64,000 bases of DNA from Leptospira kirschneri serovar Cynopteri str. 3522 CT (lineage in GTDB: Bacteria; Spirochaetota; Leptospiria; Leptospirales; Leptospiraceae): contig NZ_AHMN02000004.1 of NCBI RefSeq assembly GCF_000243695.2, positions 1 to 64,000 on the forward strand, given 5' to 3'. Below, in pieces: positions 41,180 to 54,517 of the stretch; the stretch's first letter is position 1, and every line of letters begins with the position of its first letter. Both the position numbers and the translations under genes were made by a program. Under the pieces are notes generated by a model. It was not told where the DNA came from. It made no database searches and saw only the letters and a list, made by a program, of their open reading frames with translations.

Positions 41180-41202
<23 letters not shown>
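39670..41202 (+). CDS. MBOAT-family O-acyltransferase (AlgI/DltB type)
   Basis: This 510-residue polytopic membrane protein carries the MBOAT signatures [22 protein letters not shown] and [15 protein letters not shown], whose His residues are the likely catalytic pair. Early sequence [12 protein letters not shown] is also family-typical. It would O-acylate an extracytoplasmic polysaccharide or cell-surface glycan. The next gene overlaps it by 23 bp and encodes an SGNH-like partner, as in AlgI-AlgX/AlgJ systems. Confidence 0.92.
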
Positions 41203-42385
<1,183 letters not shown>

Positions 42386-42910
42386 TTTAATGTGAGTTGC
42401 CGTAAGAAAAAATTTCCTAAAAGTAGTAGTTCTTACAATTTTAGAATTTGTTCGTAAAATCATGATTTATGAGAGTTCCCACATCATTTTACAGACGAAC
42501 CTAAGTTTTGTGTGAGTTCCCACATTAAAAGAATCGATCTGTAAAGTTCAGATTTCAACTTTTTCAGAATCATGAGTTTCTTACGTAGAATTCACCTTAA
42601 TTTAAATTCATATATTAGAGTTTTATAAATTTTAATTTAAGGGTTTGAGTTTGTAATAGCTTCCGCATTTTCAGGATTTTACAGTAAAATGTGAAATTTG
42701 TGAGAGTTCCCACAAATTAAGTCTCATTTGGAGTTCATTCTATTTTTTGAAAGTTCTTGTTTTGTAAAAAAGTAATAGTTCCTACATTCAAATTTTATAT
42801 GAACGATTATGGAAATGTGGGAACTACCACGTGTTGTTGAATCTAAAAAAGTGAATTGGGATTTGCAAAAAAGAACAAGTTCAAAAAGAAATTTTTTGAA
42901 GAAATTGCAA
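42386..42910. repeat. Family C element (42388-42599) and further motif-rich DNA
   Basis: It opens TAATGTGAGTTGCCGTAAG three bases after the SGNH stop and ends ACGTAGAATTCACCTTAA. It contains TGAGAGTTCCCACA, TGTGTGAGTTCCCACA and AGTAGTTCTTACA. The following 300 bp hold four more GTGGGAACT-type motifs (about 42705, 42770, 42815). No gene. Confidence 0.7.
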
Positions 42911-44911
42911 TTACTTCAAACAACGAACTCCGGCGTAATTGCTAAGATGATCCCAGCGGATTTCACCTTTAAATACATCCAAGTTATAGGCGCCGTTTTC
43001 ACCGATAGAGATCGTGGAAGACCAATACCTTTTGTCGGAATCGTTTTCAATCCAGGATTCTGTTTCACCACTTTCATACGAATCTTCTAATTCTTCAATG
43101 CTCGGAAGTCTAAGATCTCTGGAGCTACAAATTTGGTTTGCTTGATACCAATTATAACTACCGTTAGAATGTTCCCAAAATTTTTCTTTTTGAGTGACGG
43201 ATTTTTTGATCTTTTTTCTTTCAGAATTAAAATTTTGAATATTAGAAATTTCTTTTTTAGAATCTTTTAATTGAATCGTTTCGTTTTCGAAATGGATGGT
43301 GAAAAGTTTTTTAAGTTCTCTACTTGAATTTCCAACTTGAACCGTACTTTCTAAAATTTCCTTGAGTTTAGATTTAGCGGAACCCCAAAAAAGACCTGTT
43401 TTACTTTCCCAGTCCGCTCCGAGCAGATGGCTATTTACAATCTGAGTAGGATTTTTAGTTTCTAAACCTTCATGCAAAAGTGAATTCAATTGAACTTGAA
43501 AAGAAATGGGAATTTTCAGTTTTTGGTTTACTCGTTTGATTTCTTTTTTGATTCTATCGATTTGAATCAGACTTGAAAATTCAGATTTTGCGAGAGTTGC
43601 TATTCCTTCCCGAAACGTTTCATGAATCTTATTTTGATGAGATTCTTTTTCGTCTTCCGTATCTGCCAAAGCTTCCGCAGTAAATTCTCTTTCGATAATA
43701 AGATAGATCGTTTCCAAACGATTGGATAAATGGGAACGTCCCGTTTTTTCAGAAGTTTCCGCTTTTTTTTCGATCGTTTCTCGAAACGATTGATAAGACC
43801 CGTTTGTTTTTTCCGGAAACTCTTTAAGAATATTTGAATATAGTTTAGAAGAAAGAGAAAAATCGAACTGAGAATAGGCCTTATCTGCTTCTTTTTCCTT
43901 TAAAGAGAATAGGGCAAGTTCTACTTTTTCTTTTCTTTCTTGAATACTTTGTAGAATTTGGAGTTGTCTGTATTTTTCAGGGACCTGAGAGGAATATTCC
44001 TTTAAAAGAGAATGATAATCGGAAAGACGTTTTTCTAAATCTTCCGGGTTCGAATCGAAAAGATTACGATCTAGATTGTTTATCTTTTCCTTATATTCTA
44101 AACTATAATTATTTGTGATACTCGTTTGAATTTCCCGAACAAAAGGTTCTAATTTTTTCAGAGACTCTGACGAAAGGCGTTCGTTAAACGCGTTTAAGAT
44201 CCGATTGTAGATCTCGGTGGATTCTGTATATTCTTTAGAATGACTGTGTTGGACCGCCTTATTCAGTTCTTCTTTGATTTCTTCTAAAACTCCAGTTAAA
44301 ATTTTATCGGAGGTTTTAAATTCCATAGAATTAAGATTAGTTCCTGGAACCGGTTTGATTTTTAAAAATGTTACGCTAAGATTTCCGTTTGTAGAAGCGG
44401 GAACCTTGTGAGGATCGAGATTGTATTGAAGGTCTAAAAGTTTTTTACCTGATTCTCCGGCGTAGTAGTCTAAAAGAAATTCTGGAAATTCCATTTGAAA
44501 CGTAGACTTGATAGAGTAGTTTAGATTTTTTGAATCTCTGATCTGATTTCGTAAAGACACATAGACAAGACCGTTTTGAGAAGAGATCGTACCGGAAATT
44601 ACTTCGTTAGCGTCGATCGCGTCTGCGATCTGTTTCATACAAATTTCATCCGAACAATCCATCTTCTGAAGGGTTTCCACTTGTTTTAAAAGAATCGATA
44701 GGGAATCGTCATCTACGATTGTATATTTACCTTCGAAGTTTCTAAGAATAGAATTGATAATTCCATTTCGAAACCTGTTTTCCAAACCGTAGTTTAGATT
44801 ACCCTCTGTCGACAGTTTATGGATGTAAATTTTAGAATGTTTGTTTTGTGCAAAAACTCTGATAGGAAACCAGAGTAAAAAAAGAAGAAGTAAAAGATAA
44901 CCGAAGCGCAT
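42911..44911 (-). CDS. Exported protein with C-terminal DUF1566 domain
   Basis: The 666-residue protein has a signal peptide (LLLLLFLLWFPIRVFA). The N-terminal 150 residues resemble the CsgG/FlgO-like nucleotide-free fold (KIYIHKLST..., SILLKQVETLQKMDCSDEICMKQIADAI, NEVISGTISS). A long coiled-coil helical centre spans about 200-560. The C-terminal DUF1566 (Lcl-type) domain reads NWYQANQICSSRDLRLPSIEEL and RYWSSTIS...AGVRCLK. These domains are common in leptospiral surface proteins; function is unknown. Divergent from the TlpA-like gene. Confidence 0.8.
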   Translation of the reverse strand: MRFGYLLLLLFLLWFPIRVFAQNKHSKIYIHKLSTEGNLNYGLENRFRNGIINSILRNFEGKYTIVDDDSLSILLKQVETLQKMDCSDEICMKQIADAIDANEVISGTISSQNGLVYVSLRNQIRDSKNLNYSIKSTFQMEFPEFLLDYYAGESGKKLLDLQYNLDPHKVPASTNGNLSVTFLKIKPVPGTNLNSMEFKTSDKILTGVLEEIKEELNKAVQHSHSKEYTESTEIYNRILNAFNERLSSESLKKLEPFVREIQTSITNNYSLEYKEKINNLDRNLFDSNPEDLEKRLSDYHSLLKEYSSQVPEKYRQLQILQSIQERKEKVELALFSLKEKEADKAYSQFDFSLSSKLYSNILKEFPEKTNGSYQSFRETIEKKAETSEKTGRSHLSNRLETIYLIIEREFTAEALADTEDEKESHQNKIHETFREGIATLAKSEFSSLIQIDRIKKEIKRVNQKLKIPISFQVQLNSLLHEGLETKNPTQIVNSHLLGADWESKTGLFWGSAKSKLKEILESTVQVGNSSRELKKLFTIHFENETIQLKDSKKEISNIQNFNSERKKIKKSVTQKEKFWEHSNGSYNWYQANQICSSRDLRLPSIEELEDSYESGETESWIENDSDKRYWSSTISIGENGAYNLDVFKGEIRWDHLSNYAGVRCLK

Positions 44912-45100
44912 CGAAATGATCCTAAACGAATATATCTCAAAACAGTTATAAAACTTCGTTTGATTCCTTTTCAGAATTTTTTAATATTCAACAATTAAGA
45001 ACTGAACTCAATCGAAAAGTAAACAATTATTTGAAGTCTTAAAAATAGTATTTACAATCTTTTTGAACGAAAACGATTAGAATTTCGGAAACTAAAACCA

Positions 45101-45658
45101 ATGTATAAATACCCAAAAAAGAAGACGTCAATGGAATTTTTCGTGAAATTCTTTTATAAGAAGTATATTTTCTTAATTTTTATTTTGCCATTAGACGCAA
45201 CCTTTTCAGAACCTTTAGACAATTTTGCGTTTTATAATCTTAAGGAAGAAAGGGTCGTTCTTTCCGATTTTTTAAAAAAGTTTTCTGCAAAAGACATTTT
45301 GATACTTAATTTTACTGGTTCTCGATGTAAACCTTGTAAAGAGCAAGTTCCGATTCTTTTAGATCTTGTAAAAAAGACAAACATAGAGATGGCCGGAAGG
45401 TGGAAGTTGTTTTTTTGGATCGTATTTGTAGGAGATGATTTTCAAACCGGAAAAGAATATTCAAATTTACTAAATCTATCAAATAACGCGGAAACGATGG
45501 TGGATCCGTTATCTTCTAGTTATAAACAAGTCAAAATTGTTGGTTTGCCCACCGTTTTCATTTTGAATTCGCAACGGGAGATTCTATTAAAAACGGAAGG
45601 ATATAATCAATCCGGAATGAATGACTTGAAAAAATTTTTATCTTCTTGGGGAAAGTAG
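45101..45658 (+). CDS. TlpA-like periplasmic thioredoxin-fold protein
   Basis: The protein has 185 residues: a signal sequence (YIFLIFILPLDATFS) and a thioredoxin-like domain with CKPC active site in FTGSRCKPCKEQVPIL (about residue 75). The cis-Pro loop is VGLPTVFILN. It is probably a periplasmic thiol-disulfide reductase, e.g. for cytochrome c or other envelope proteins. The start may be 45101 or ATG 45131. It converges with the glycosylase gene, with only 2 bp between stops. Confidence 0.85.
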   Translation: MYKYPKKKTSMEFFVKFFYKKYIFLIFILPLDATFSEPLDNFAFYNLKEERVVLSDFLKKFSAKDILILNFTGSRCKPCKEQVPILLDLVKKTNIEMAGRWKLFFWIVFVGDDFQTGKEYSNLLNLSNNAETMVDPLSSSYKQVKIVGLPTVFILNSQREILLKTEGYNQSGMNDLKKFLSSWGK

Positions 45659-45660
45659 GA

Positions 45661-46302
45661 TCAAATTTTAATATTATTTTCTCGAATGTAGGAATGCCAG
45701 AGCAACATGGTGGCGATCGAGCGGAACGGTTTCCAAGATTTAGAAAGAAACAGTATTTGATCCCTAGAAGTATTTGCAGGCAAATTTTTGATTTTTTTTA
45801 GGGATTGAACCGCCGCTAAATCTCCGAGTGGAAAAATATCCGCTCGGTGCAAAGCCATAATTAGAAAAATATCCACGGTCCAATTTCCGATTCCCTTTAC
45901 GGCTATCAGATCCTTACGAATTTTCTGATCCGATTTAGAGATCAAATTGCCAAGTATGAGTCGTTTGGAAAAAACGAACTCCGCAAGATCTCTTACATAA
46001 CCGGTTTTTTGTCTACTGAAATAACATTCTCTTAATTCTATGTCGCTTAACAAAAGTATCTTTGGAGCGGTTACGGAGCCAATTTTATTTTTCAGTTTTA
46101 CCAATGCCGCCTTTGCGGAAGCAAGAGAAACTTGTTGTTCTAATATGATGTGAACTAAGGTTTCAAAATTTGGTTTACGACTCCAAAAAGGAGGATAACC
46201 GTATTTTAGAAGAATTGAATGTAAGTCCCGATCCTTTTGGCAAAGTAGATCGCAGATGGAATGAAATTCTTTCTTTTCGAATTTTAAGATTTTATCTTTC
46301 AA
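45661..46302 (-). CDS. DNA-3-methyladenine glycosylase II (AlkA-like, HhH-GPD)
   Basis: The 213-residue base-excision repair glycosylase has LEQQVSLASAKAALVKLK near residue 55. A helix-hairpin-helix VKGIGNWTVDIFLIMALHR (about 133-151) follows, with the catalytic Asp in FPLGDLA (about 158). It removes alkylated bases such as 3-methyladenine. No iron-sulfur Cys cluster is present, as expected for AlkA rather than EndoIII/MutY. The only plausible start is TTG at 46302. It is convergent with the TlpA-like gene. Confidence 0.88.
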   Translation of the reverse strand: MKDKILKFEKKEFHSICDLLCQKDRDLHSILLKYGYPPFWSRKPNFETLVHIILEQQVSLASAKAALVKLKNKIGSVTAPKILLLSDIELRECYFSRQKTGYVRDLAEFVFSKRLILGNLISKSDQKIRKDLIAVKGIGNWTVDIFLIMALHRADIFPLGDLAAVQSLKKIKNLPANTSRDQILFLSKSWKPFRSIATMLLWHSYIRENNIKI

Positions 46303-46504
46303 ATTTAATATCTTCTTTTAGAAAACACTATAGGATTTGTCCTTGCGATCACAACACGATTAAAAAGATTTTTATCTGTAGTTTTTCGGAATATATCAAA
46401 ATTTTAGCAGATCTGCGTTTCGTTTTTAATTTGGCGGTTGGATGGAATTGCTCAAGGAATAATTTTTTCGTTGTCAAAAGACTTAGAGTTCATTGGGTGG
46501 AGTT

Positions 46505-47722
46505 ATGAATCATAGACGCCCCGCAGCCTTGGGTTTTATTTTTGTAACCATTTTAATCGATGTAATCGGATTTGGAATTATCATTCCAGTTTTACCAAAG
46601 CTCATTCAGGAATTGACTCATGGAACATTGAGCGAAGCCGCGTGGTATGGCGGACTTTTGATGTTTGCGTATTCGTTTGTACAATTTGTTTGTGCTCCGT
46701 TTGTAGGCGGATTGAGTGATCGATACGGAAGAAGACCGATACTACTCGCGTCTCTTTTCGGTTTTACGTTGGATTATTTATTCTTAGCTTTTGCACCTTC
46801 CATCTTTTGGTTGTTTGTCGGAAGAGTTCTAGCGGGAATCATGGGAGCGAGTTTTACGACTGGTTATGCCTATATCGCCGATATTAGTCCTCCTGAAAAA
46901 AGGGCGCAGAATTTTGGAATTTTAGGGGCGGCGTTTGGATTTGGATTTATTATAGGGCCGGTGATCGGAGGTGTTCTAGGGCAATACGGTTCCAGAGCTC
47001 CGTTTTTAGCCGCGGCTGCGCTTACTCTTATAAATTGTTTATTTGGTTTTTTTATTTTGCCTGAGTCTTTAACTCCGGAAAATAAAAGAAAATTTGAATG
47101 GCAAAAAGCAAATCCGATCGGATCTCTTATCAGTTTGAAACGTTATCCAATGATTATAGGATTAGTAGTTGCATTTTTTCTAATGAACGTAGCGGCTCAC
47201 TCGGTACAGGGAACTTGGAACTATTATACAATGGAAAAATTTCAATGGAACGAGGCGATGGTGGGTTATTCTCTAGGAGTTGTAGGTCTCGTTTATGCGA
47301 TCACACAAGGCGGATTGATCAGGATCATTCTTCCGGCGTTGGGACAGAATAAAAGTATTTATCTGGGGCTGGCGCTCAGTGGATTAGGATATGCGTTATT
47401 CGCTCTTGCAACACAAAGTTGGATGATGTTTGTATTTTTAGTACCTTATTGTTTGGGAGGAATTGCAATGCCGCCTCTTCAAGGAATCATGTCTTCCCAA
47501 GTTCCGCCAAACGAACAAGGAGAATTACAAGGAGCCCTTACTAGTTTGATGAGTGTAACCGCTATCCTGGGGCCGATTTTAATGACAGGACTGTTCTCCT
47601 ATTTTACCGCAAAAGGAACTCCTGTTTATTCTCCAGAGGCACCTTTATGGATGGGAACTGTATTGACGGCTGCGAGTCTTTGGATTACGGTCGGATCTCT
47701 TAGAAAACATCATTCGGAATGA
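46505..47722 (+). CDS. MFS transporter, TetA/drug-efflux type
   Basis: The 405-residue protein has 12 predicted membrane segments. The major-facilitator motif A is [17 protein letters not shown] (about residues 72-88), and motif C-like [15 protein letters not shown] marks drug:H+ antiporters of the 12-TM TetA group. Start ATG 46505 follows GGTGGAG. It is predicted to export small hydrophobic compounds; the substrate is unknown and tetracycline resistance should not be assumed. Confidence 0.87.
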   Translation: MNHRRPAALGFIFVTILIDVIGFGIIIPVLPKLIQELTHGTLSEAAWYGGLLMFAYSFVQFVCAPFVGGLSDRYGRRPILLASLFGFTLDYLFLAFAPSIFWLFVGRVLAGIMGASFTTGYAYIADISPPEKRAQNFGILGAAFGFGFIIGPVIGGVLGQYGSRAPFLAAAALTLINCLFGFFILPESLTPENKRKFEWQKANPIGSLISLKRYPMIIGLVVAFFLMNVAAHSVQGTWNYYTMEKFQWNEAMVGYSLGVVGLVYAITQGGLIRIILPALGQNKSIYLGLALSGLGYALFALATQSWMMFVFLVPYCLGGIAMPPLQGIMSSQVPPNEQGELQGALTSLMSVTAILGPILMTGLFSYFTAKGTPVYSPEAPLWMGTVLTAASLWITVGSLRKHHSE

Positions 47723-47821
47723 TCTTAAGGCTTCCGATGGTTTTTCAAAAATAAATTCTAAACTACTTTTTCTATAGGATTTAATCTTTACAAAATTATT
47801 TTAGTTTTTTATAATAAACTT

Positions 47822-48679
47822 ATGAAAGTGATTTCGGCGGTAATCAAAGATTTAGGTGAAAATTTTCGGGTTCGAAGAATACTCCCTTCTATAGAAGCGC
47901 GCCACGTAGGCCCGTTTGTATTTGTGGACCATATGGGACCAGTCTCCATTCAAACCGGAAAAGAACTAACGGTTCGTTCACATCCTCATATCGGATTGGC
48001 TACGATCACTTATCTTTATGATGGAGTCATACTTCATCGAGATAGTATTGGAACCGAAATGAAAATTCGTCCCTATGAAGTCAATTGGATGACGGCGGGT
48101 TCTGGAATTGCACATAGTGAACGATCTCAATTGGATCTACAATATCCTATCTTAGAAGGAATACAAACTTGGGTGGCGCTTCCTAAGGAGTCGGAAGAAG
48201 TAGAGCCCGAATTTTTTCATCTAGATAAAAATGAAATTCCTGTGATCTCTGAAAAGGATTGGGAGTTGAGATTGGCCGCAGGGGAATTTTTAGGTAAACG
48301 TTCTCCCGTAAAAGTATATTCGACTCTTTTTTATGCCGACTTAGAAGTACGGGCGGGAGGAGAAGGAAAATGGAATATACCTAACGATCAAGAGTCTGCA
48401 TTGTATGTGGCGCGAGGAAGTTTAGAAGTTCAAGGCCAGAAAATTCAAATGGGAAATATGGCCGTATTTGATTTAGGAGAAACGGTTTCTTTTTATTCCG
48501 AGGAAGGAAGTCGTTCGATTCTTTTGGGAGGGGTTCCATTTCCAGAACGTAGACATCTTTGGTGGAATTTTGTATCCACTTCTTTAGAAAGAATTGAAAA
48601 AGCAAAACTGGAATGGAAACAGGAACGTTTTCCGGCGGTTCCTGGCGAAACGGAAAGGATTCCTTTACCTGAATTTTAA
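47822..48679 (+). CDS. Pirin-family protein
   Basis: The 285-residue bicupin of the pirin family contains [17 protein letters not shown] (about residues 57-73) and [12 protein letters not shown], which supply the three His and one Glu of the N-terminal metal site. Pirins have quercetinase or regulatory roles; which applies here is open. It lies about 100 bp downstream of the MFS gene on the same strand and could share its transcript. Confidence 0.92.
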   Translation: MKVISAVIKDLGENFRVRRILPSIEARHVGPFVFVDHMGPVSIQTGKELTVRSHPHIGLATITYLYDGVILHRDSIGTEMKIRPYEVNWMTAGSGIAHSERSQLDLQYPILEGIQTWVALPKESEEVEPEFFHLDKNEIPVISEKDWELRLAAGEFLGKRSPVKVYSTLFYADLEVRAGGEGKWNIPNDQESALYVARGSLEVQGQKIQMGNMAVFDLGETVSFYSEEGSRSILLGGVPFPERRHLWWNFVSTSLERIEKAKLEWKQERFPAVPGETERIPLPEF

Positions 48680-49006
48680 ATTAGAATATGATAATATTTT
48701 TTTAAACTTTGATTCTGTCTTTACTGATTCTTATAAAAAAGAGTGTTTAGACAAAATGGCGCCCTTCTGGGCTTAAAAACCGTGGTAGTTCCTACATCAT
48801 TTTACGGACAAACCTAAGTTTTGTGAGAGTTCCCACATTTAAGAAATCGATCTACAAACTTCAGATTTCAACTTTTTTCAGAATCATGGGTTCCTTACGT
48901 TGAACTCACATTAACATAAGAATCGCTTTCACATTGGATTCTATCTAACTTATGTGAAACGGCACTTTATAATAAAGTTTTGGAGTATTATATAACTCTA
49001 AAGTAT
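48680..49006. repeat. Right part of a family C element (48780-48913)
   Basis: It contains GTGGTAGTTCCTACATC and GTGAGAGTTCCCACATT and ends GTTGAACTCACATTA. It is closely similar to the right halves of 18791-19064 and 42388-42599. No left terminus is seen, so it is truncated. Confidence 0.65.
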
Positions 49007-49042
49007 AATAAGCCGTTTTTATATGAAATAAAACGGCTTATT
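49007..49042 (-). terminator. Rho-independent terminator of the PI-PLC gene
   Basis: AATAAGCCGTTTT pairs with AAAACGGCTTATT around a TATATGAAAT loop, 11 bp after the stop of the minus-strand PI-PLC gene. A-rich and T-rich flanks mean it could act on both strands. Confidence 0.8.
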
Positions 49043-49052
49043 TTCTTTGTTT

Positions 49053-50366
49053 TTAAGGAGCTGAAAAATATCCCTCTAACGTAGTATCCGGACCCCAATT
49101 ATCTCCATCTTTTTTGGTCAGATCGATCCAGACGGTTTGGGAATTACCGCTCGATATTAGGGCGTCTTGTAGTTTTTTATTTTCATAAGGAGTTGTGGGG
49201 GCGGCAAATTGATAACGACCCAAATTTGATTGAGAGTAAAAAAGACATGCGCTGCTACCATCTCTCCAAGGTCCTTGGCGATTGGAAGTTACGATCCAAT
49301 TTCCGGTATCTCTTTCTTTACAAGCAAATTTAAGATTCATATCACAGTGATGAGTGGACCATCTTCCGTTTGCAGCGATTCGCACGCAATGTTCTTGATC
49401 TTCTCGATTGAGAGGCTGATTAGTAGCGGGATCCCAGGACCAAACTGCTTGTTTTGCAAAATCGGCGTTAAATTGATCAAATCCAAATAAGTTAACTTCA
49501 CAAGAGAGCATGGATTGAATATTACTATTTGTGAATGAACCACCTCTATCGCTCGCATTTCTTGCGATCGTATCGTTGTAAACTCGAACTAAAGTACTAT
49601 TATAGGTTTCTCTCGAAAAGTTACAATCCGGGTATCCTTTAAAACCGCTTGGTTGGAAAGATACAAAAGGATCTTTTCTAAAGTAAAATCCCCATGAATC
49701 TGAAACTTCCTGGTTATAGCAGTTATTGCTTGTTAAAAAAATTCGTCTATTGACTTTTACCATATCTCCCAACTTTGGTATGACACTAGGAGATTGATTG
49801 AGGCAGTTTCTCGATTGATGACGATACAACAAAGATCCCAGTTTGCTAGAAATTTTACTCATAAATTCAGAAACGTGTCCGTCAAAACGATCTTTGAAAT
49901 AAAGAATCAATACCTCATTTTGATTTTCAGGTTTTTGAATCCATTGGCTGATTTCATTCAATCCAGCCTCAAGGGTAAGATCATAGGTATAACAACCAGT
50001 ATGATTGTTTGGATTACTACCTCGGCAGAGAAGAAGTTCTTTATCGCCGCTTCTACCGTTTGTCCAATGAACTTCTAATTCTAGATAACGAGCGCCTAAA
50101 CGAAGTTGATCTGTAATCGTATAAGTTTGATTGGATGGATTTCTTCGATAAGCACTACTATTGTAAGAATCGTGAGTTCCGAAAAAAAGAGCCCGATTTA
50201 ACGGAAGATTCATACTGACTTGAACCTTTCTTTGTGCAGTAAGAGCTTTATTTTCTGGAGATCTTTCCAAGACATCGATGGGGTTTTCTCTTACTGCTCC
50301 TCTATTTGCATAGAGATTTTCTCCGAGTAAGAGAAAACTGATAAAGATCGTTAGAATTGTTTTCAT
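49053..50366 (-). CDS. Exported PI-PLC X-domain protein with C-type-lectin-like tail
   Basis: The 437-residue protein has a signal peptide (MKTILTIFISFLLLGENLYA). A phosphatidylinositol-phospholipase-C X domain contains both catalytic His: FGTHDSYNS (about His65) and ELEVHW (about His100). From about residue 305 it reads as a C-type-lectin-like fold: WSWDPATNQPL, EHCVRIAANGRWSTHHCDMN, then FACKE. A second partial lectin-like pattern follows (SSACLFY...WIDLTKKDGDNW). It is predicted to be secreted or surface exposed, and could cleave inositol lipids or sugar-phosphate anchors. ATG 50366 follows AGGTG. Confidence 0.85.
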   Translation of the reverse strand: MKTILTIFISFLLLGENLYANRGAVRENPIDVLERSPENKALTAQRKVQVSMNLPLNRALFFGTHDSYNSSAYRRNPSNQTYTITDQLRLGARYLELEVHWTNGRSGDKELLLCRGSNPNNHTGCYTYDLTLEAGLNEISQWIQKPENQNEVLILYFKDRFDGHVSEFMSKISSKLGSLLYRHQSRNCLNQSPSVIPKLGDMVKVNRRIFLTSNNCYNQEVSDSWGFYFRKDPFVSFQPSGFKGYPDCNFSRETYNSTLVRVYNDTIARNASDRGGSFTNSNIQSMLSCEVNLFGFDQFNADFAKQAVWSWDPATNQPLNREDQEHCVRIAANGRWSTHHCDMNLKFACKERDTGNWIVTSNRQGPWRDGSSACLFYSQSNLGRYQFAAPTTPYENKKLQDALISSGNSQTVWIDLTKKDGDNWGPDTTLEGYFSAP

Positions 50367-50553
50367 TACTTTCACCTATTATAATATTTTTTTGCTTTTC
50401 TCTCAAAAAATTGATAGAGAGTTTGAATGATAAGAGTGAAAGTTTAAAACTTACTGATTTTTGACTTATAAAAATGACAAAATTGGAAATATTTTGTAGG
50501 TGTAGGAACTTACTTACTCGTTGAACGGTGAAAAGACGATTTTTTATAAAAAT

Positions 50554-50748
50554 TAGAGTTGTTGAAAAATTCTATATTTCAGATTACTCATAACTATAAA
50601 ATAAAATACCTAATATTTTACATAGAATCAGCGTTTTGTGATAGAATTAACCGGTACTCAATTTTATAGGAATCAGTAACAAAACTGCTTTAATTGACTG
50701 TTTCTATAAAATAGAAATATATGGAGAATTCATTTTTCAACAACTCTT
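50554..50748. repeat. MITE family A copy 5, split by family B
   Basis: The ends TAGAGTTGTTGAAAAATTC and TTTTTCAACAACTCTT are family A. Family B occupies 50587-50676 after GATTA, and family A resumes with ACAAAACTGCTT. Compared with 12017-12119, only TA is duplicated at the junction. Confidence 0.9.
50587..50676. repeat. MITE family B copy, nested in family A
   Basis: 90 bp beginning CTCATAACTATAAAATAAAA and ending CAATTTTATAGGAATCAG. The two termini are imperfect inverted repeats of about 24 bp. Confidence 0.88.
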
Positions 50749-50873
50749 TTCATAAAAAAGGAAAATCTTAATATTCTAATTTTTTAAATAAACTCGATAG
50801 TGTTATTTTTTATACTTTTTACTGCTGAAAATTATAGAATAAATCAACTCGAATTTACTATTACTCATAATTG

Positions 50874-50952
50874 TATAATAAAGTACCTAATATTTTGCAT
50901 GGAATCAGTGTTTTGTGATAGAATTAACTGTACTCAATTTTATAGAGATCAG
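50874..50952. repeat. MITE family B copy
   Basis: CTCATAATTGTATAATAAAG to CAATTTTATAGAGATCAG, flanked by TA on both sides. Confidence 0.85.
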
Positions 50953-51538
50953 TAGAACGTATTAAAATAGTACTAAAAGTTCCGGATCGATTTTACCAAA
51001 GATGTGACGTTTTCAAAAAATTACATTTAACTCCGACTTATTGGCTTTTTGAAGGAAATTCCACATTCTATTTTTGGAAACAAATTCATAGTATTATGTT
51101 CATGTGCCAGACTGATAAAACCTATCAACTTTTCTCAACGTTTCATATAAAATCTTTGTTTGATAATTAGAGATTCATTTTATAAAGATTTCCTAAAATT
51201 AGAATTTACAGTCAAAAAACTGAATGTGGGAATCATTGTAGAATACAGTTGTCTATTGAATAGATTTCTTTAACGGCAATCGTGTTCCGTCTGAGCCATT
51301 CTGATTTTCCATTCTGTATTCTCGGCGCCCGGAAACGGCCAAAATTGTTTCCATCTAGAAACGGTTAAACGATTTTGGAATCCATAACGTGCCAAAATGG
51401 TTAACTTAAGATTGGTAAAATGAAAAATAAATAGTTCTACATTTATAATGAATAGTTAAAAAAAGATAAATTCGAAGTATAGTGTGAGTTCCCACAACGG
51501 TAAAAATCGTAAAATCAAAAAGATCAGAGATTCTATAA

Positions 51539-51641
51539 TAGAGCTGTTGAAAAATTCCATAGTGGATGATCGGCGAAACTACTTCAATTGTCCGTTTCAA
51601 CGGAACAGAAAGAAATGGAGAATTGATTTTTCAATAACTCT
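51539..51641. repeat. MITE family A copy 6
   Basis: TAGAGCTGTTGAAAAATTCC to GATTTTTCAATAACTCTA, 103 bp, ending 71 bp before typA. It could carry part of the typA promoter region. Confidence 0.88.
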
Positions 51642-51712
51642 ATGAATGTCCTTGGATTCGATGATAAAATAAGTATTTACACCAGGAGGCTTCCGAAATT
51701 TTTGGTTTTAGA

Positions 51713-53533
<1,821 letters not shown>

Positions 53534-54517
53534 AATAAATATTAGAATTATTGAAAATACATTCTCCATCTGTTTATTTTATGGGGATGGTCGATTGAAG
53601 TAGTTTTGTTGATTGAACTATGAAATTTTTCAATAACTCTATTTAAGATTTTTATTATTTATTTTATTTAGTAACTTTACTTTTTGTTTTATAATTCTTT
53701 CAAACGTTTTCATCAAGCTGATTCCAAAGGTTTAAAAAATGAATTTTATTAAAAATCATTTTTTAAGTTTTAGATAGAAACAAATTCATAAAACGCAAAA
53801 GCTGCCACAGATTAGATCGTTTTGGATTTTAAAAAATTGTTGTAAGTTCTTACATTTTGAAAGTTTGAGAACCGAACCGTTTCGATTTTTACTATTGCTT
53901 TCTTTTTGGAAATATTTGTTCCTTCAAAACTCTCCGACACTACTCATAACTATATATAATAAAGTACCTAATATTTTGCATGGAATCAGTGTTTGTGATA
54001 AAATTAACGATACTCAATTTTATAAAAAATCAGTAATATTTTCATTTTTGGTTTTATTTCATAAGTTCGAAAAAAAACTTTAGATCTACTTCTTTTTTAA
54101 ACTTATTTTACTATTTTTAATTTATCGATTTATAAATTCATAGGCTTAGGTTAAAAAAAAGGGAACCTTTGCGATCCTTGTTTTATCTCATCATTATATT
54201 CAAAAATTAAAATGTATTTTTGTATTTAAGTCGGTAGTCGTTAAATTGGGATAAGGTGATATAGACCTTTATGATTACGATATGTTATTTTATAAGAAAG
54301 CAGAAAATACGCAAATGAAACAGATTGTAGTCTGATAGATTCATTTCTATTTGGATATTTAAAATTATTTTGTAAATTTATGGAATTGGAGTTCCGGATT
54401 AAAAAGGAACCAATTGAAACAATTCGTGAATAATTTTGTTTCTTAAGATGTTAAAGATATTAAAACAACCGATGGTTTTACGGATGAAAAAAAATCTAAT
54501 TAGAGATTCAAAAGGTC
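53534..54517. repeat. 1-kb gene-free region with family A (53543-53641) and B (53943-54033) copies
   Basis: Family A: TAGAATTATTGAAAATAC to TTTTTCAATAACTCTA. Family B: CTCATAACTATATATAATAA to ATAAAAAATCAG, with TA on both sides (53941-53942 and 54034-54035). The rest is AT-rich with no gene; the promoter of the acyltransferase gene is presumably near 54440-54500. Confidence 0.8.

Larger units (their letters stand above)
50367..51712. other. 1.3-kb gene-free region with family A and B elements
   Basis: In order it holds a GTAGGAACTTACTT motif (50503), family A split by B (50554-50748), family B (50874-50952), and a family D-like internal block GATTTTACCAAAGATGTG (about 50983). GTGTGAGTTCCCACA (51482) and family A (51539-51641) follow. 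The stretch 51130-51480 shows nothing else. The promoter and leader of typA occupy the last 70 bp. Confidence 0.7.
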
